From assembly GCA_002371755.1 (NCBI GenBank), contig DFGM01000036.1, positions 12,251 through 22,797 of the forward strand: DNA of 10,547 bases, written 5' to 3'. Positions 1 to 7,676 of the stretch are shown here, piece by piece (position 1 is the stretch's first letter; every line of letters begins with the position of its first letter). The translations under genes were made by a program, and so were the position numbers. This stretch comes from Verrucomicrobia bacterium UBA3750. Its GTDB lineage: Bacteria > Verrucomicrobiota > Kiritimatiellia > RFP12 > UBA1067. The notes below the pieces were generated by a model that searched no databases, was not told where the DNA came from, and saw only the letters and a list, made by a program, of their open reading frames with translations.

Positions 1-434
1 AGGTGGAGATGGTCAACTTCGTCCATCCCGACACGTCCTTCCAGCAGCTGGAGATACTTGTCAAGGAGGCGGAGGCGATTCTCACTGGGCTCGGCCTCCA
101 CTTCCGCGTTCTCCAGCTTTGCTCCGGCGACATGGGCTTTTCCGCCGCGAAATGCTACGATCTGGAGCTCTGGGCGCCTGGCGAACAGCAGTGGCTGGAA
201 GTCTCCAGCTGCTCGTGCTTCACCGACTATCAGGCACGCCGCCTGAACTGCCGCTTCAAGGATACCGACGGCAAGACGAAGCTCGTTCACACGCTGAACG
301 GTTCCGGCGTCGCGTTGCCGCGTCTCATGGTCGCTCTCCTCGAGCAGCACCAGAACGCCGACGGCTCCGTGACCATCCCGGAGGTCCTGCGGCCCTACAT
401 GGGCGGCAAGGAAAAGCTCGAACCCATTGCATAA
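1..434 (+). CDS. serS: Seryl-tRNA synthetase, C-terminal part (5' end outside window)
   Basis: The enzyme charges tRNA-Ser with serine in the cytoplasm. Only the last 143 or so residues are present; the reading frame is open to the window edge (first complete codon at base 3), so the GTG there is an internal Val and not a start. The visible part is the end of the class II catalytic core. It contains the typical run LCSGDMGFSAAKCYDLE, then a short form of the SerRS signature around EVSSCSCFTDYQARR, and class II motif 3 in LNGSGVALPRLMVALLE with its invariant Arg. It ends in the family-typical IPEVLRPYMGG. The length and order match the normal SerRS C-terminus with no truncation there. The stop (432-434) is one base before the ATG of the porin gene, so the two may share a transcript, though the functions are unrelated. 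Identification is secure. Confidence 0.97.
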   Translation, partial: VEMVNFVHPDTSFQQLEILVKEAEAILTGLGLHFRVLQLCSGDMGFSAAKCYDLELWAPGEQQWLEVSSCSCFTDYQARRLNCRFKDTDGKTKLVHTLNGSGVALPRLMVALLEQHQNADGSVTIPEVLRPYMGGKEKLEPIA

Positions 435-435
435 T

Positions 436-1833
436 ATGATGCGCAAGCACCTCTTACTGGCAACTGCGATTGCTGCGGCGTTTGCAGGCGGGGTTCGCGC
501 CGCAGAAGGCTTCGCTTTCGCGGATTCGCCTTTCGTCTTCGACGCAGGCGCTGCTTTGCGTATGCGCCAGGAAATCATGCACAATGTCCCATCCGCCCCT
601 TACGGCGTGTTGGGGAAGATAGGCGTATACAGAGGAAAGACGAAGAACCAGATGCGATTCCGTCCGGAGGTGTGGATGCAGCTCAAAGCCGGCGAGAGCT
701 GGCGGCTCTTCGCGCGCATAAACGACGAGTTTCGCGCGGGCATCGTCAAAAAGACCCACAACTCAACCTTCCCCGGCGAGGTCGTGCTGGACAACCTCTT
801 TGTTGAAGGCAAGGGACTCTTCGGCGACTTCCTCGACCTTCGCCTGGGCCGTCAGGATCTCTACCGCCTTTACGGGCTTACGCACATCTTCTCCGACGGC
901 ACGCCTGGCGACGGGAGCTGTTCCACCTATGCCGACATGGCCAATATCGCGCTCCATGTGGATGAAGATTCATGGATAGACCTCTTCTCTCTCTGGACGC
1001 ACGACCGCGAAGAGCTCCGCTGGGGCACGAAGCGCTCTCGTCACGTCAGGAAGACTGGTTTCGGTCGCGGCGAGCCGGAGATGGACGACTGGGGGTTCGG
1101 TGTTATCTGGAATTCCAGGATAGACCTTCTCGACTACAAACTCTTCTGGATTCGCAAAGATACGGCATCCTTCCACCGCGACGGCGTGAAGCATCCGCAC
1201 CGCTACGTCAACCTCTTCGGCGCGAAGCTGGAGCCGCATTGGACGGAAGAGTTTTCGACCCCGCTGGAGGCGATGACGCAAATCGGCCGCACCGGTGACC
1301 ACGACGATCTCCGCGCGTGGGCCGTGTATGCAGGTTTCGATTGGAAGAAAGCGGTGCAGAAGGGTTCGTGGCGACCGTTCTGGAACGGCGGGCTTCTGTA
1401 TTTGAGCGGCGACAAGAACACGGCCAACGAAGATGGTGGCCATGCCGCCTGGGATCCGATGTGGTATCGCGGCGTCGATGATGGCGAAATGTTCGTCTAC
1501 GGGTGTGCGAACTATGGCGTCAACTGGTGGTCGAACATGATCAACCTCAAGACCGCCTTTGGCGTGGAGTTCGGCTATCGCCATAAGGCGCAAGTGATGG
1601 CAGGACCCATCTGGACTGCCGAAAAGGACGGTCTTGGCGGAGGAGACGGGCGCTTCAAGGGTTTTCTCACCCAGGCGCGGTACGACTTCCCCATATACAT
1701 AGCGAACAAGGAAGAAGGCGGCAGGCTGGAGGTTTTCGGACACATCCTCGCCGAACTCTTCAATCCCGGCGACTATTTCGAGAGCGACAAGCCCGCGTAT
1801 TTCTTCCGCTGGCAGCTCGACTTCCGTTTCTAG
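436..1833 (+). CDS. Outer-membrane beta-barrel porin, alginate export (AlgE-like) family
   Basis: This is predicted to be a secreted outer-membrane channel of 465 residues. The N-terminus has a classic signal peptide: MMRK, a hydrophobic core LLLATAIAAAFAGG and an AxA-like cleavage site VRA before AEGF. The mature part begins with a strand-like segment, carries the RLGRQDLYRLYG motif typical of alginate-export barrels around residues 137-148, alternates polar and aromatic residues throughout, and ends QLDFRF with the terminal Phe used for barrel assembly. The family includes AlgE, which exports alginate, but many members are general or unknown-substrate porins, so the substrate is not assigned. 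I chose ATG 436. A TTG at 427 would also be in frame and has a purine-rich AAGGAAAAG ten bases upstream, while ATG 439 is equally possible. The start lies one base after the serS stop, so expression is probably by read-through or re-initiation. No biosynthesis genes for alginate are seen nearby. Confidence 0.82.
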   Translation: MMRKHLLLATAIAAAFAGGVRAAEGFAFADSPFVFDAGAALRMRQEIMHNVPSAPYGVLGKIGVYRGKTKNQMRFRPEVWMQLKAGESWRLFARINDEFRAGIVKKTHNSTFPGEVVLDNLFVEGKGLFGDFLDLRLGRQDLYRLYGLTHIFSDGTPGDGSCSTYADMANIALHVDEDSWIDLFSLWTHDREELRWGTKRSRHVRKTGFGRGEPEMDDWGFGVIWNSRIDLLDYKLFWIRKDTASFHRDGVKHPHRYVNLFGAKLEPHWTEEFSTPLEAMTQIGRTGDHDDLRAWAVYAGFDWKKAVQKGSWRPFWNGGLLYLSGDKNTANEDGGHAAWDPMWYRGVDDGEMFVYGCANYGVNWWSNMINLKTAFGVEFGYRHKAQVMAGPIWTAEKDGLGGGDGRFKGFLTQARYDFPIYIANKEEGGRLEVFGHILAELFNPGDYFESDKPAYFFRWQLDFRF

Positions 1834-1925
1834 CCGCACTCCGGCAGGTATCTTGCCGCAACCTGGAATATCGGGCTGCGGGCGGGTGCGACTTTGCAAA
1901 AACACAACACAAACCGCATAAGATA

Positions 1926-1934
1926 TGATATAAT
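1926..1934 (+). promoter_or_regulatory. Extended -10 promoter of the RND efflux operon
   Basis: The sequence TGATATAAT is a perfect extended -10 element (TGn followed by TATAAT at 1929-1934). The position 17 bases further upstream (1906-1911, AACACA) matches only half of the TTGACA consensus, as is usual when an extended -10 is present. The predicted transcript start is near 1940, giving a leader of about 35 bases before the adaptor ATG. No operator-like palindrome is obvious. Confidence 0.7.
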
Positions 1935-1955
1935 ACTTTCTAACCATTTGCGGAC

Positions 1956-1966
1956 AGGAAGGAGAG
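1956..1966 (+). promoter_or_regulatory. Ribosome-binding site of the adaptor gene
   Basis: AGGAAGGAGAG lies about 10 bases (from AAGGAG) before ATG 1975. This decides the start against the in-frame TTG at 1894, which lies upstream of the -10 box and so could not be in the transcript, and against later ATGs at 1981 and 1987. Confidence 0.75.
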
Positions 1967-1974
1967 AAGTGCGG

Positions 1975-3111
1975 ATGAAGATGTTTATGACGGTTGCAAT
2001 AAAGGATGTCGAAGTCGCGTCATGGCGCAGCCGCAGGGCGAAGATGGCGGTTTTCGCTCTCGTCGCGGCGGTATTGCCAAGTCCCTGCTTGCTTGCGGCA
2101 TCTTCGATAACGCTTCCCGTCTGCGAAGTGGTCGAGAGGATGCACAGGGAAGAGTCGGTGTTCCCGGGCCGCGTCACGAGCGTAGAGCGGGTGGATGTGG
2201 TGCCGCAGGTTTCAGGCGAGATTCTCGAAGTTTCATTTACGAACGGCTCGAAGGTCGAAAAGGGCGACATCCTATACCGTCTGGACAAGGTAAAGTACGA
2301 AGCTGCGGTAAAGAACGCCGAGTCGACAGTCGCCGAATGCAAGGCAAAGGCCGCCTATGCCGCCTTGTCGCACGAGCGCCACAAACGGCTTTTGGAGTCG
2401 CGCGCCGTTTCCGAAGACGAGGCGGATAACGCCCGGGCGCAGCGCGATGCGTCGCGCGCGGCTCTCGCGGCGGCCGAGGCGACGCTTGTCGCCGCGCGCG
2501 ACGACCTTGAACATTGCACGATCATCTCGCCCATCCACGGGCGAATCGGCACGACGGCGAAGACGGCGGGCAATTATGTAAAAGCAGGCTCGGAACCTCT
2601 TGTTTCGATTCTGCAGCTTGTCCCCATCCGCGTGGCGTTTTCCGTCTCCAACCGCGAGATACTGGATGTTTTCGGAGGGGACGTCGCCTCCCGCCGCGAT
2701 TCCGTCTCCGTCACGGTGACGCTTTCGAACGGCCAGGTTTTCGATGAACAGGGCGAAATCGAATATGCCGAGAACGCTGCCGACGAAACGACGGATACGG
2801 TCATGCTCTACGCTCTCTTCCAGAACGAGTCGCTTCTGCTCGTTCCCGGCGGCACTGTGGCTGTGACGCTTGCTGCGAAAGAGGGGGTGGCGCGTCTTGC
2901 CGTTCCGGCTTCGGCAGTCTTGCAGGATACACAAGGCCCGTACGTCTGGGTGGTGGGCGAAAACGGCATGGCCGAGCGCCGGACGATTGCGCGCGGAGAC
3001 GTGGATGACGGCTGGGTGCTCGTCGAGAAGGGTCTTGCCAAAGGCGAACGGGTCGTTGCAGAAGGGGGGCACAAGGTCAGGCGCGGCATGAAGGTGGAGG
3101 CGGTGCAATGA
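1975..3111 (+). CDS. RND efflux periplasmic adaptor (membrane fusion protein, AcrA/MexA type)
   Basis: This adaptor links an inner-membrane RND pump to an outer-membrane channel. From the chosen start it has 378 residues. An N-terminal hydrophobic segment (AKMAVFALVAAVLPSPCLLAAS) serves as signal peptide or anchor; the Cys in PSPC has no proper lipobox, so a lipoprotein is unlikely. Next come the first barrel-sandwich (lipoyl-like) half, with VVPQVSGEILEVSFTNGSKVEKGDILYRLD, an Ala- and Glu-rich helical hairpin with SHERHKRLLESRAVSEDEADNARAQRDAS, the second lipoyl half (DLEHCTIISPIHGRIG), a beta-barrel domain and the membrane-proximal domain ending VRRGMKVEAVQ. The size and domain order are those of a normal full-length AcrA-type protein. 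The stop overlaps the pump start by ATGA, so the two are translationally coupled. The exported substrate cannot be read from the sequence. Confidence 0.93.
   Translation: MKMFMTVAIKDVEVASWRSRRAKMAVFALVAAVLPSPCLLAASSITLPVCEVVERMHREESVFPGRVTSVERVDVVPQVSGEILEVSFTNGSKVEKGDILYRLDKVKYEAAVKNAESTVAECKAKAAYAALSHERHKRLLESRAVSEDEADNARAQRDASRAALAAAEATLVAARDDLEHCTIISPIHGRIGTTAKTAGNYVKAGSEPLVSILQLVPIRVAFSVSNREILDVFGGDVASRRDSVSVTVTLSNGQVFDEQGEIEYAENAADETTDTVMLYALFQNESLLLVPGGTVAVTLAAKEGVARLAVPASAVLQDTQGPYVWVVGENGMAERRTIARGDVDDGWVLVEKGLAKGERVVAEGGHKVRRGMKVEAVQ
3096..3100 (+). promoter_or_regulatory. Ribosome-binding site of the RND pump, inside the adaptor gene
   Basis: GGAGG lies 7 bases before ATG 3108 and within the last codons of the adaptor. 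Together with the ATGA overlap this supports coupled translation and fixes the pump start. Confidence 0.75.
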
Positions 3112-6100
3112 CGACTGGCGACGGCCTTGAACGGTATCCGAGCATCTCGCGCATATTCCTGCGCCGTCCGGTGACGGCGTGGGTGGCGGTAATCGCCGTC
3201 TCGCTCGTAGGCGCGATCAGCCTTTCGCGCATGGCGGTGTCGGAATATCCGCACATAACTCCAGTCACCATCACGGTGACGGCATCTTATTCCGGGGCGG
3301 GCGTCGAAGCGTTGAACGGCTCCGTCGCGCAAGTGATGGAAGACCAGATAAACGGCGTCGAGGATATCTGGTACTACAAGTCGAACTGCTCTAACAAGGG
3401 GCTCTACAACTGCTATTGCACGTTCCGTCCGGGGACGAACGCGGATATGGCGCTTGTCAACGTCCAGAACGCCGTAAAGCGCGCCGAGCCGAAGTTGCCG
3501 TCGGAAGTCGTGCAGAACGGCATCACGGTGAAGAAAGCGCCGGAAGACCGCATGGTCATGTATATGTTCATGACCGACGGCCGCAGCATGGATTTGATGG
3601 AGCTTTCCAACTTCGTGGAGAAGCAGATAGCCGATGCGGTGCAGCGCATCAATGGCGTCGCTCTTGTCGAGACGGGAGGGCGGACCTATGCCATGCGCGT
3701 ATGGCTCGACCCCGTGAAGCTCGCCGGGCTGGGCATATCGGTGGAAGAGCTCAAGAGCGCGATTCTCGCGCAAAACATCCAGGCCGCCGCGGGGACGGTG
3801 GGTGGCGAATATTCAAGCCGCTATCTCACATTCAAGATCGATGTGAAAGGGCGCCTCAAGACGAAGGAGGAGTTCGAAAACATAGTCGTAAGGACCAATC
3901 CCGCCACGGGTGCGCAAGTGCTCGTCAAGGACGTGGCGCGCGTCGAGCTCGGCAGCAAGGGCTATACCATCCGTTCGCGATTCAACGAAAAGCCGTCTGT
4001 TTCGCTTTCCGCCTACAAGTCTCCCGAGGCGAACGCGCTTGCGACGGCGGAGCGCGTCAAGGCGGAAGTCGCGAAATGGATGGAGCGCCTGCCCGAGGGC
4101 GTGGAGTGCGTGCTCGCGGATGATACCACTGCCTTCACGCGCGTATTCCTGAAGGAGACGGCGAAGACGCTGGCCGTGGCGCTTCTCCTCGTCATTGCGA
4201 TTACGTTTCTCTTTCTCCAGGATTGGCGCGCCACGCTGGTTCCCGCCATAGCGATACCGATTTCGCTCCTCGGCACGTTCGCATTCCTCGCGCCCGCCGG
4301 ATGCACGGTGAACGTATTGACGATGTTCGGCCTCATTCTCGTCATAGGCTCGCTCGTGGACGATGCAATCGTGGTTGTGGAGAACACGCAGTCGCTGATG
4401 GAGCGCGAGGGCTTGCCGGCGCGCGAGGCGGCGGCGAAATCAATGTCGCAAATCTCCGGCGCATTGATTGCAACCACGCTTGTCACCATCTCGTGCTATC
4501 TGCCTCTCGCGTTCTATCCGGGCATGGCGGGAATGATGTACCGCCAATTCGCCGTGACGATGTGCGTGGCTCTTTGCCTTTCCACTTTCGTGGCATTCGT
4601 CCTCTCGCCGGTCCTTTGCGCAAAACTGCTGCGCCCCCAGGATGCCAAAAGCGCCAACAAACCGGTATTCCTTCCTTTCAACTGGACGCTCGGAAAATTG
4701 AAGAGCCTGTATCTCGCCGCAACTGGATTGCTCGTGCGCCATCTCGTCTTGGCCGTCGTCATTTTCGGGGCTGTGGCGGCAGGCCTGTGGTGGTTCTCGC
4801 GAGAGGTTCCGTCATCCTTCCTGCCGGAGGAAGACAGGGGGTATATCTCACTCTCTGCACGTCTTGCGGAAGGTCAGGCCCTGGAACAGACCATAGGACT
4901 CGTCGATGAAATCCACGAACGCGCCGCAAAGATTCCGGGAGTCGAATCCATCTCTTCGACCTGCGGGAAGGCGAACATGTGGGGGTCGGGCGAAAACCTC
5001 GCCCAGGTTCTCTTCCGCCTGGAACACTGGGACAAGCGAAAGGGCAAAGACCTTTCTTCCACCGCAATAGAAGACGCGATAAAGTCCAGCCTCCGCGATT
5101 TATACGCAGCCGAGCTTGTATTCTCCCAGCCTCCGGCCATACGCGGCCTTGGCGGCTCCAACGGCGTCGGTTTCAATTTCTGCTCTCTCGACGGCATGTC
5201 GCCGGCAGAGCTTCTGTCGGCGGTGGATGCGTTTCGCGACGAGATTGCGAAAAGTCCGCTCGCCAAGTCGGTCTCGCACGGCTTTACGGCCGCCACGCCG
5301 CAGCTCGAACTGAAACTGGACCGTCGCAAAGCCGAAATGCTCGGCATCACGCCAAAGATGGTGTTCTCGACGCTCCAGAACAAACTCGCGTCATACTACG
5401 TGAACGACTTCAATCTCAAGGGCGGCGTCTACGAAGTGAAACTGCAGAACGATCCCGACGCGCGCTCGTCCGTCAAGGACGCCCTTGCCATACGCATCCC
5501 GTCCAGCAGCGGAGGAGCCATACCCCTCTCTTCCATAGCCACGCTGGAATACGTGGGCAACACGCGCGAGACGATGGCCTACAACAAGATGCCTGCGGCA
5601 TGGTTTTCCGTCGTTCCCGCTCCCGGGGTCGTATCTTCCGATTTGATGCGGATGATTGAATCGGCTCCCAGACCCGCCGGATGCATCATCGAATGGGGAC
5701 CTGTGCAACTGCAGGAGAAGGAGAACGAAGGCCGCCTCTTCTGGCTTGTTCTCGCGGCCTTGATCTTTGCCTACCTTTTCCTCTCTGCGCAATACGAAAG
5801 CTGGACAATACCGCTTTCGGTCATGCTTTCCGTGGCAGTCGCGCTCCTGGGCGCCTTCGCAGGACTCTGGCTCACGTCGACTTCGCTATCGGTTTATGCC
5901 CAGCTCGGATGCGTCATGCTGATAGGGCTCGCCGCGAAAAACGCCATCCTCATGGTCGAGTTCGCAAAGCAGCAGCGTGAAGCGGGCATGCCTGCTGCGG
6001 ATGCGGCGATCAAAGGCGCGGACTTGCGCTACAGAGCCGTGATGATGACGGCATGGAGTTTCATTATCGGCGTCGCCCCTCTCGCCTTCGCCTCGGGCGC

Positions 6101-6242
6101 AGGGGCGGGAGCCATGCGCGGCATCGGCATCTGCACGGCCTCGGGAATGCTTGCGGCGACAATCTTCGGAATAGTCCTTGTGCCGCCGCTCTATACCATC
6201 TTCGAGAAACTCCGCCGGAAGCCGGTGCGCGAGGTGCAATAA
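3108..6242 (+). CDS. RND multidrug efflux transporter, HAE1 family (AcrB/MexB-like)
   Basis: This is an inner-membrane proton-driven pump of 1044 residues, close to the usual 1030-1050. The N-terminus reads ISRIFLRRPVTAWVAVIAVSLVGAISL, the standard family opening with TM1. A first large periplasmic loop follows (porter and docking domains, about residues 45-345), then TM2-6, a second TM-loop unit and TM8-12 at the end. The proton-relay acidic pair is present in GSLVDDAIVVVEN (Asp418, Asp419), as is the essential Lys in AAKNAILMVEFAKQQ (Lys944), matching Asp407, Asp408 and Lys940 of AcrB. The conserved segment GVAPLAFASGAGAGAMRGIG sits before the last two helices. The protein therefore looks intact and active. 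It is coupled to the upstream adaptor. There is no TolC-family gene after it; the next gene is convergent. Drugs, bile salts or other amphiphiles are typical cargo for the family, but the specific substrate is unknown. Confidence 0.95.
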   Translation: MTTGDGLERYPSISRIFLRRPVTAWVAVIAVSLVGAISLSRMAVSEYPHITPVTITVTASYSGAGVEALNGSVAQVMEDQINGVEDIWYYKSNCSNKGLYNCYCTFRPGTNADMALVNVQNAVKRAEPKLPSEVVQNGITVKKAPEDRMVMYMFMTDGRSMDLMELSNFVEKQIADAVQRINGVALVETGGRTYAMRVWLDPVKLAGLGISVEELKSAILAQNIQAAAGTVGGEYSSRYLTFKIDVKGRLKTKEEFENIVVRTNPATGAQVLVKDVARVELGSKGYTIRSRFNEKPSVSLSAYKSPEANALATAERVKAEVAKWMERLPEGVECVLADDTTAFTRVFLKETAKTLAVALLLVIAITFLFLQDWRATLVPAIAIPISLLGTFAFLAPAGCTVNVLTMFGLILVIGSLVDDAIVVVENTQSLMEREGLPAREAAAKSMSQISGALIATTLVTISCYLPLAFYPGMAGMMYRQFAVTMCVALCLSTFVAFVLSPVLCAKLLRPQDAKSANKPVFLPFNWTLGKLKSLYLAATGLLVRHLVLAVVIFGAVAAGLWWFSREVPSSFLPEEDRGYISLSARLAEGQALEQTIGLVDEIHERAAKIPGVESISSTCGKANMWGSGENLAQVLFRLEHWDKRKGKDLSSTAIEDAIKSSLRDLYAAELVFSQPPAIRGLGGSNGVGFNFCSLDGMSPAELLSAVDAFRDEIAKSPLAKSVSHGFTAATPQLELKLDRRKAEMLGITPKMVFSTLQNKLASYYVNDFNLKGGVYEVKLQNDPDARSSVKDALAIRIPSSSGGAIPLSSIATLEYVGNTRETMAYNKMPAAWFSVVPAPGVVSSDLMRMIESAPRPAGCIIEWGPVQLQEKENEGRLFWLVLAALIFAYLFLSAQYESWTIPLSVMLSVAVALLGAFAGLWLTSTSLSVYAQLGCVMLIGLAAKNAILMVEFAKQQREAGMPAADAAIKGADLRYRAVMMTAWSFIIGVAPLAFASGAGAGAMRGIGICTASGMLAATIFGIVLVPPLYTIFEKLRRKPVREVQ

Positions 6243-6247
6243 CCTCC

Positions 6248-6291
6248 CGGACATGGCAAATACAGCGTCAACGCGCTGACGGCCATGTCCG
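6248..6291. terminator. Perfect 10-bp inverted repeat between convergent genes (possible bidirectional terminator)
   Basis: CGGACATGGC (6248-6257) pairs perfectly with GCCATGTCCG (6282-6291) across a 24-base loop. The loop can form one of two competing inner stems: CAGCG/CGCTG (6263-6267 with 6274-6278) or CGTCA/TGACG (6266-6270 with 6277-6281). The element lies six bases after the pump stop and about 20 bases beyond the stop of the convergent gene, the expected place for a shared terminator. Neither side has a T-run, so it is not a canonical intrinsic terminator. It could instead slow polymerase, protect 3' ends, or be part of a coding remnant. Confidence 0.45.
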
Positions 6292-6310
6292 CCGAGGGGA
6301 GCTTCGACAA

Positions 6311-7660
6311 CTAGATCTGCCAGATTGCGCCGTTGGCGAAGAGGCGGCGCTCGAGTTCGCCCATAAGGCCGAGTTCGAGGATGAGGTCCAGACCGAAATA
6401 GCGGCTGCGCATGAATGGTACGCCACGCAAAGTCTCGCGAAGGCGTTCGCGCGCGACCCCTATCTGCTCGGGTTCGGTCGGTGCGCCGACAAGTTCGAGG
6501 TTGCGCCTTATATCTTCGAACGGCATGAGCTGCGCCTCGAGACGCGGCGCGAGATTCTTCCAGGCGGAGGCGATGGCGCCAAGCTCCCCGGCAAGTTTTT
6601 CGGGCGACGGGTATTTGTGCGCGTATTCCAGTTCCGCCCGCTTTATGTGCGCCGGACGGGAGCCGTAGATGGCAGGGAAAGAGGCTTTCGCATCTTCAAA
6701 CGACGGCCACCAGCGCGAGACGATTGCAGGGATATCCAGCGATGCCATATTCTGTTCCAGCAGCAGTTCGAGAGCCTTTGCCGATACGAGCGTGCCGATG
6801 CCGACCTTGAAGCCGTGCGAGACGAGGCTGCCCCCGAAAGAGAGATTCTCCATGTCCCAGTAGTGCGAAATCTGGTGCTCGGTGCCGCTTGCAGGGCGGG
6901 AGGAACCCATGGCCTGCATGGCAAAGCCGCTCATCACAAGTCCCTCGCACAGTTTCCGGACTTCTCTTTCGTCGCCGGCGGCGCAAGCGGCGGGATTTGA
7001 CAGCGCCTCGCGCAATGAAGATTGCACTAGACGCCAAGCGAGAGGGTGTATCGCCTCGGAGCCGATGGCGTCGGCAAGCATCCAATCGGCTCCGGCGGGA
7101 ATCTTGGCAATGAGGTCTGCATAGCCGCTTGCGGTCATATCGCGCGGAGCGCAGGCGGCAACGGCCGAATCGACGATGCAGCCGAGAGGCGCCTTGCATG
7201 ACAGGGTTTGCTTCATGTCGTCCTTCGTGATGGCTGCCCCGTAGGCGGTATAGCCATCCATCGAGGCCGCGGTGCCCACGACCATGTATCTTAGGCCAAG
7301 TTCCTCGGACGAGCGTTTGACGAGATCGTTTATCGTGCCGGAACCGACGGCGACGGGGATCGCTCCATCGGCGGCGGCTATGGCATCACGCACCTCCTCC
7401 ACTTTGGCGTAAGTGGCGTGGAACTGTGAGCCGTCAGGGTTCAACATGTATGAAGAAACCTCGATCCCGGCGTCGGCGAGGAGCTTTCCCGTCCTGTCGC
7501 CGGCGACTGCACGCGTGCGTGGGTCTTCCACGACGATTGCCCTCTTCGCTCCGGGGAAGAGCGTCCGGAACATCTTGGCCGCTTCTTCCGTCGCGCCGGG
7601 CGCGATGACGCACTCTTTCGTGTCGGTGGCGTTTTTGAGAGCCTCTTCCATCATGTCCAT
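6311..7660 (-). CDS. araM: sn-Glycerol-1-phosphate dehydrogenase, bacterial AraM/EgsA type
   Basis: The enzyme interconverts dihydroxyacetone phosphate and sn-glycerol-1-phosphate with NAD(P)H in the cytoplasm, using a bound metal (Ni or Zn in characterised relatives). The 449 residues show the dinucleotide-binding GSGTINDLVK (about 106-115), the TAASMDGYTA substrate-region motif (130-139), and likely metal ligands Asp182 (GYADLIAK), His262 (SGTEHQISHYWD) and His282 (SHGFKVGIGT), in the order of the glycerol dehydrogenase superfamily. SRPASGTEHQ is characteristic of AraM proteins rather than plain glycerol dehydrogenase. The length exceeds typical AraM (about 400) through a helical C-terminal tail of mostly acidic and basic residues. 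The start at 7660 has AAGGAG ten bases upstream, and that site abuts the stop of the preceding phosphodiesterase gene, so they are co-transcribed. I infer a role in glycerol-1-phosphate use; a biosynthetic role towards ether lipids is the alternative. The gene symbol is by family resemblance only. Confidence 0.88.
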   Translation of the reverse strand: MDMMEEALKNATDTKECVIAPGATEEAAKMFRTLFPGAKRAIVVEDPRTRAVAGDRTGKLLADAGIEVSSYMLNPDGSQFHATYAKVEEVRDAIAAADGAIPVAVGSGTINDLVKRSSEELGLRYMVVGTAASMDGYTAYGAAITKDDMKQTLSCKAPLGCIVDSAVAACAPRDMTASGYADLIAKIPAGADWMLADAIGSEAIHPLAWRLVQSSLREALSNPAACAAGDEREVRKLCEGLVMSGFAMQAMGSSRPASGTEHQISHYWDMENLSFGGSLVSHGFKVGIGTLVSAKALELLLEQNMASLDIPAIVSRWWPSFEDAKASFPAIYGSRPAHIKRAELEYAHKYPSPEKLAGELGAIASAWKNLAPRLEAQLMPFEDIRRNLELVGAPTEPEQIGVARERLRETLRGVPFMRSRYFGLDLILELGLMGELERRLFANGAIWQI

Positions 7661-7670
7661 GGGTTCGATT

Positions 7671-7676
7671 CTCCTT
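7671..7676 (-). promoter_or_regulatory. Ribosome-binding site of the glycerol-1-phosphate dehydrogenase gene
   Basis: AAGGAG on the minus strand overlaps the TAA stop of the upstream gene (TAAGGAG) and lies 10 bases before the ATG at 7660. It supports that start over the in-frame ATGs two and three codons later, and points to one operon. Confidence 0.75.

Larger units (their letters stand above)
1834..1974. other. Intergenic region between porin and efflux operon
   Basis: This 141-base gap holds no gene. Its first half has a small hairpin (CGGCA at 1842-1846 pairing with TGCCG at 1854-1858, 7-base loop) with no T-run, so it is a weak terminator candidate at best. The second half becomes AT-rich and carries the promoter and ribosome-binding site of the efflux operon. 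Confidence 0.6.

Noticed and set aside
1842..1858. Terminator after the porin
   Set aside because: The stem is only 5 bp and has no T-run; too weak to call.
970..1947. 325-codon minus-strand open frame across the porin
   Set aside because: It is antisense to a convincing beta-barrel gene, has no recognisable domain and no ribosome-binding site; long shadow frames are common in GC-rich genes.
1894..1974. Upstream TTG start for the adaptor
   Set aside because: It lies before the extended -10 box, its added residues look non-coding, and a good ribosome-binding site serves ATG 1975.
2272..3773. Long minus-strand open frames (278 and 321 codons) across the adaptor and pump
   Set aside because: They are antisense to clear AcrA/AcrB-type genes, with Arg- and His-rich low-complexity translations typical of shadows.
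6053..7000. 315-codon plus-strand open frame spanning the pump end and the dehydrogenase
   Set aside because: It begins inside the pump gene in another frame and runs antisense to the dehydrogenase; no motif is seen.
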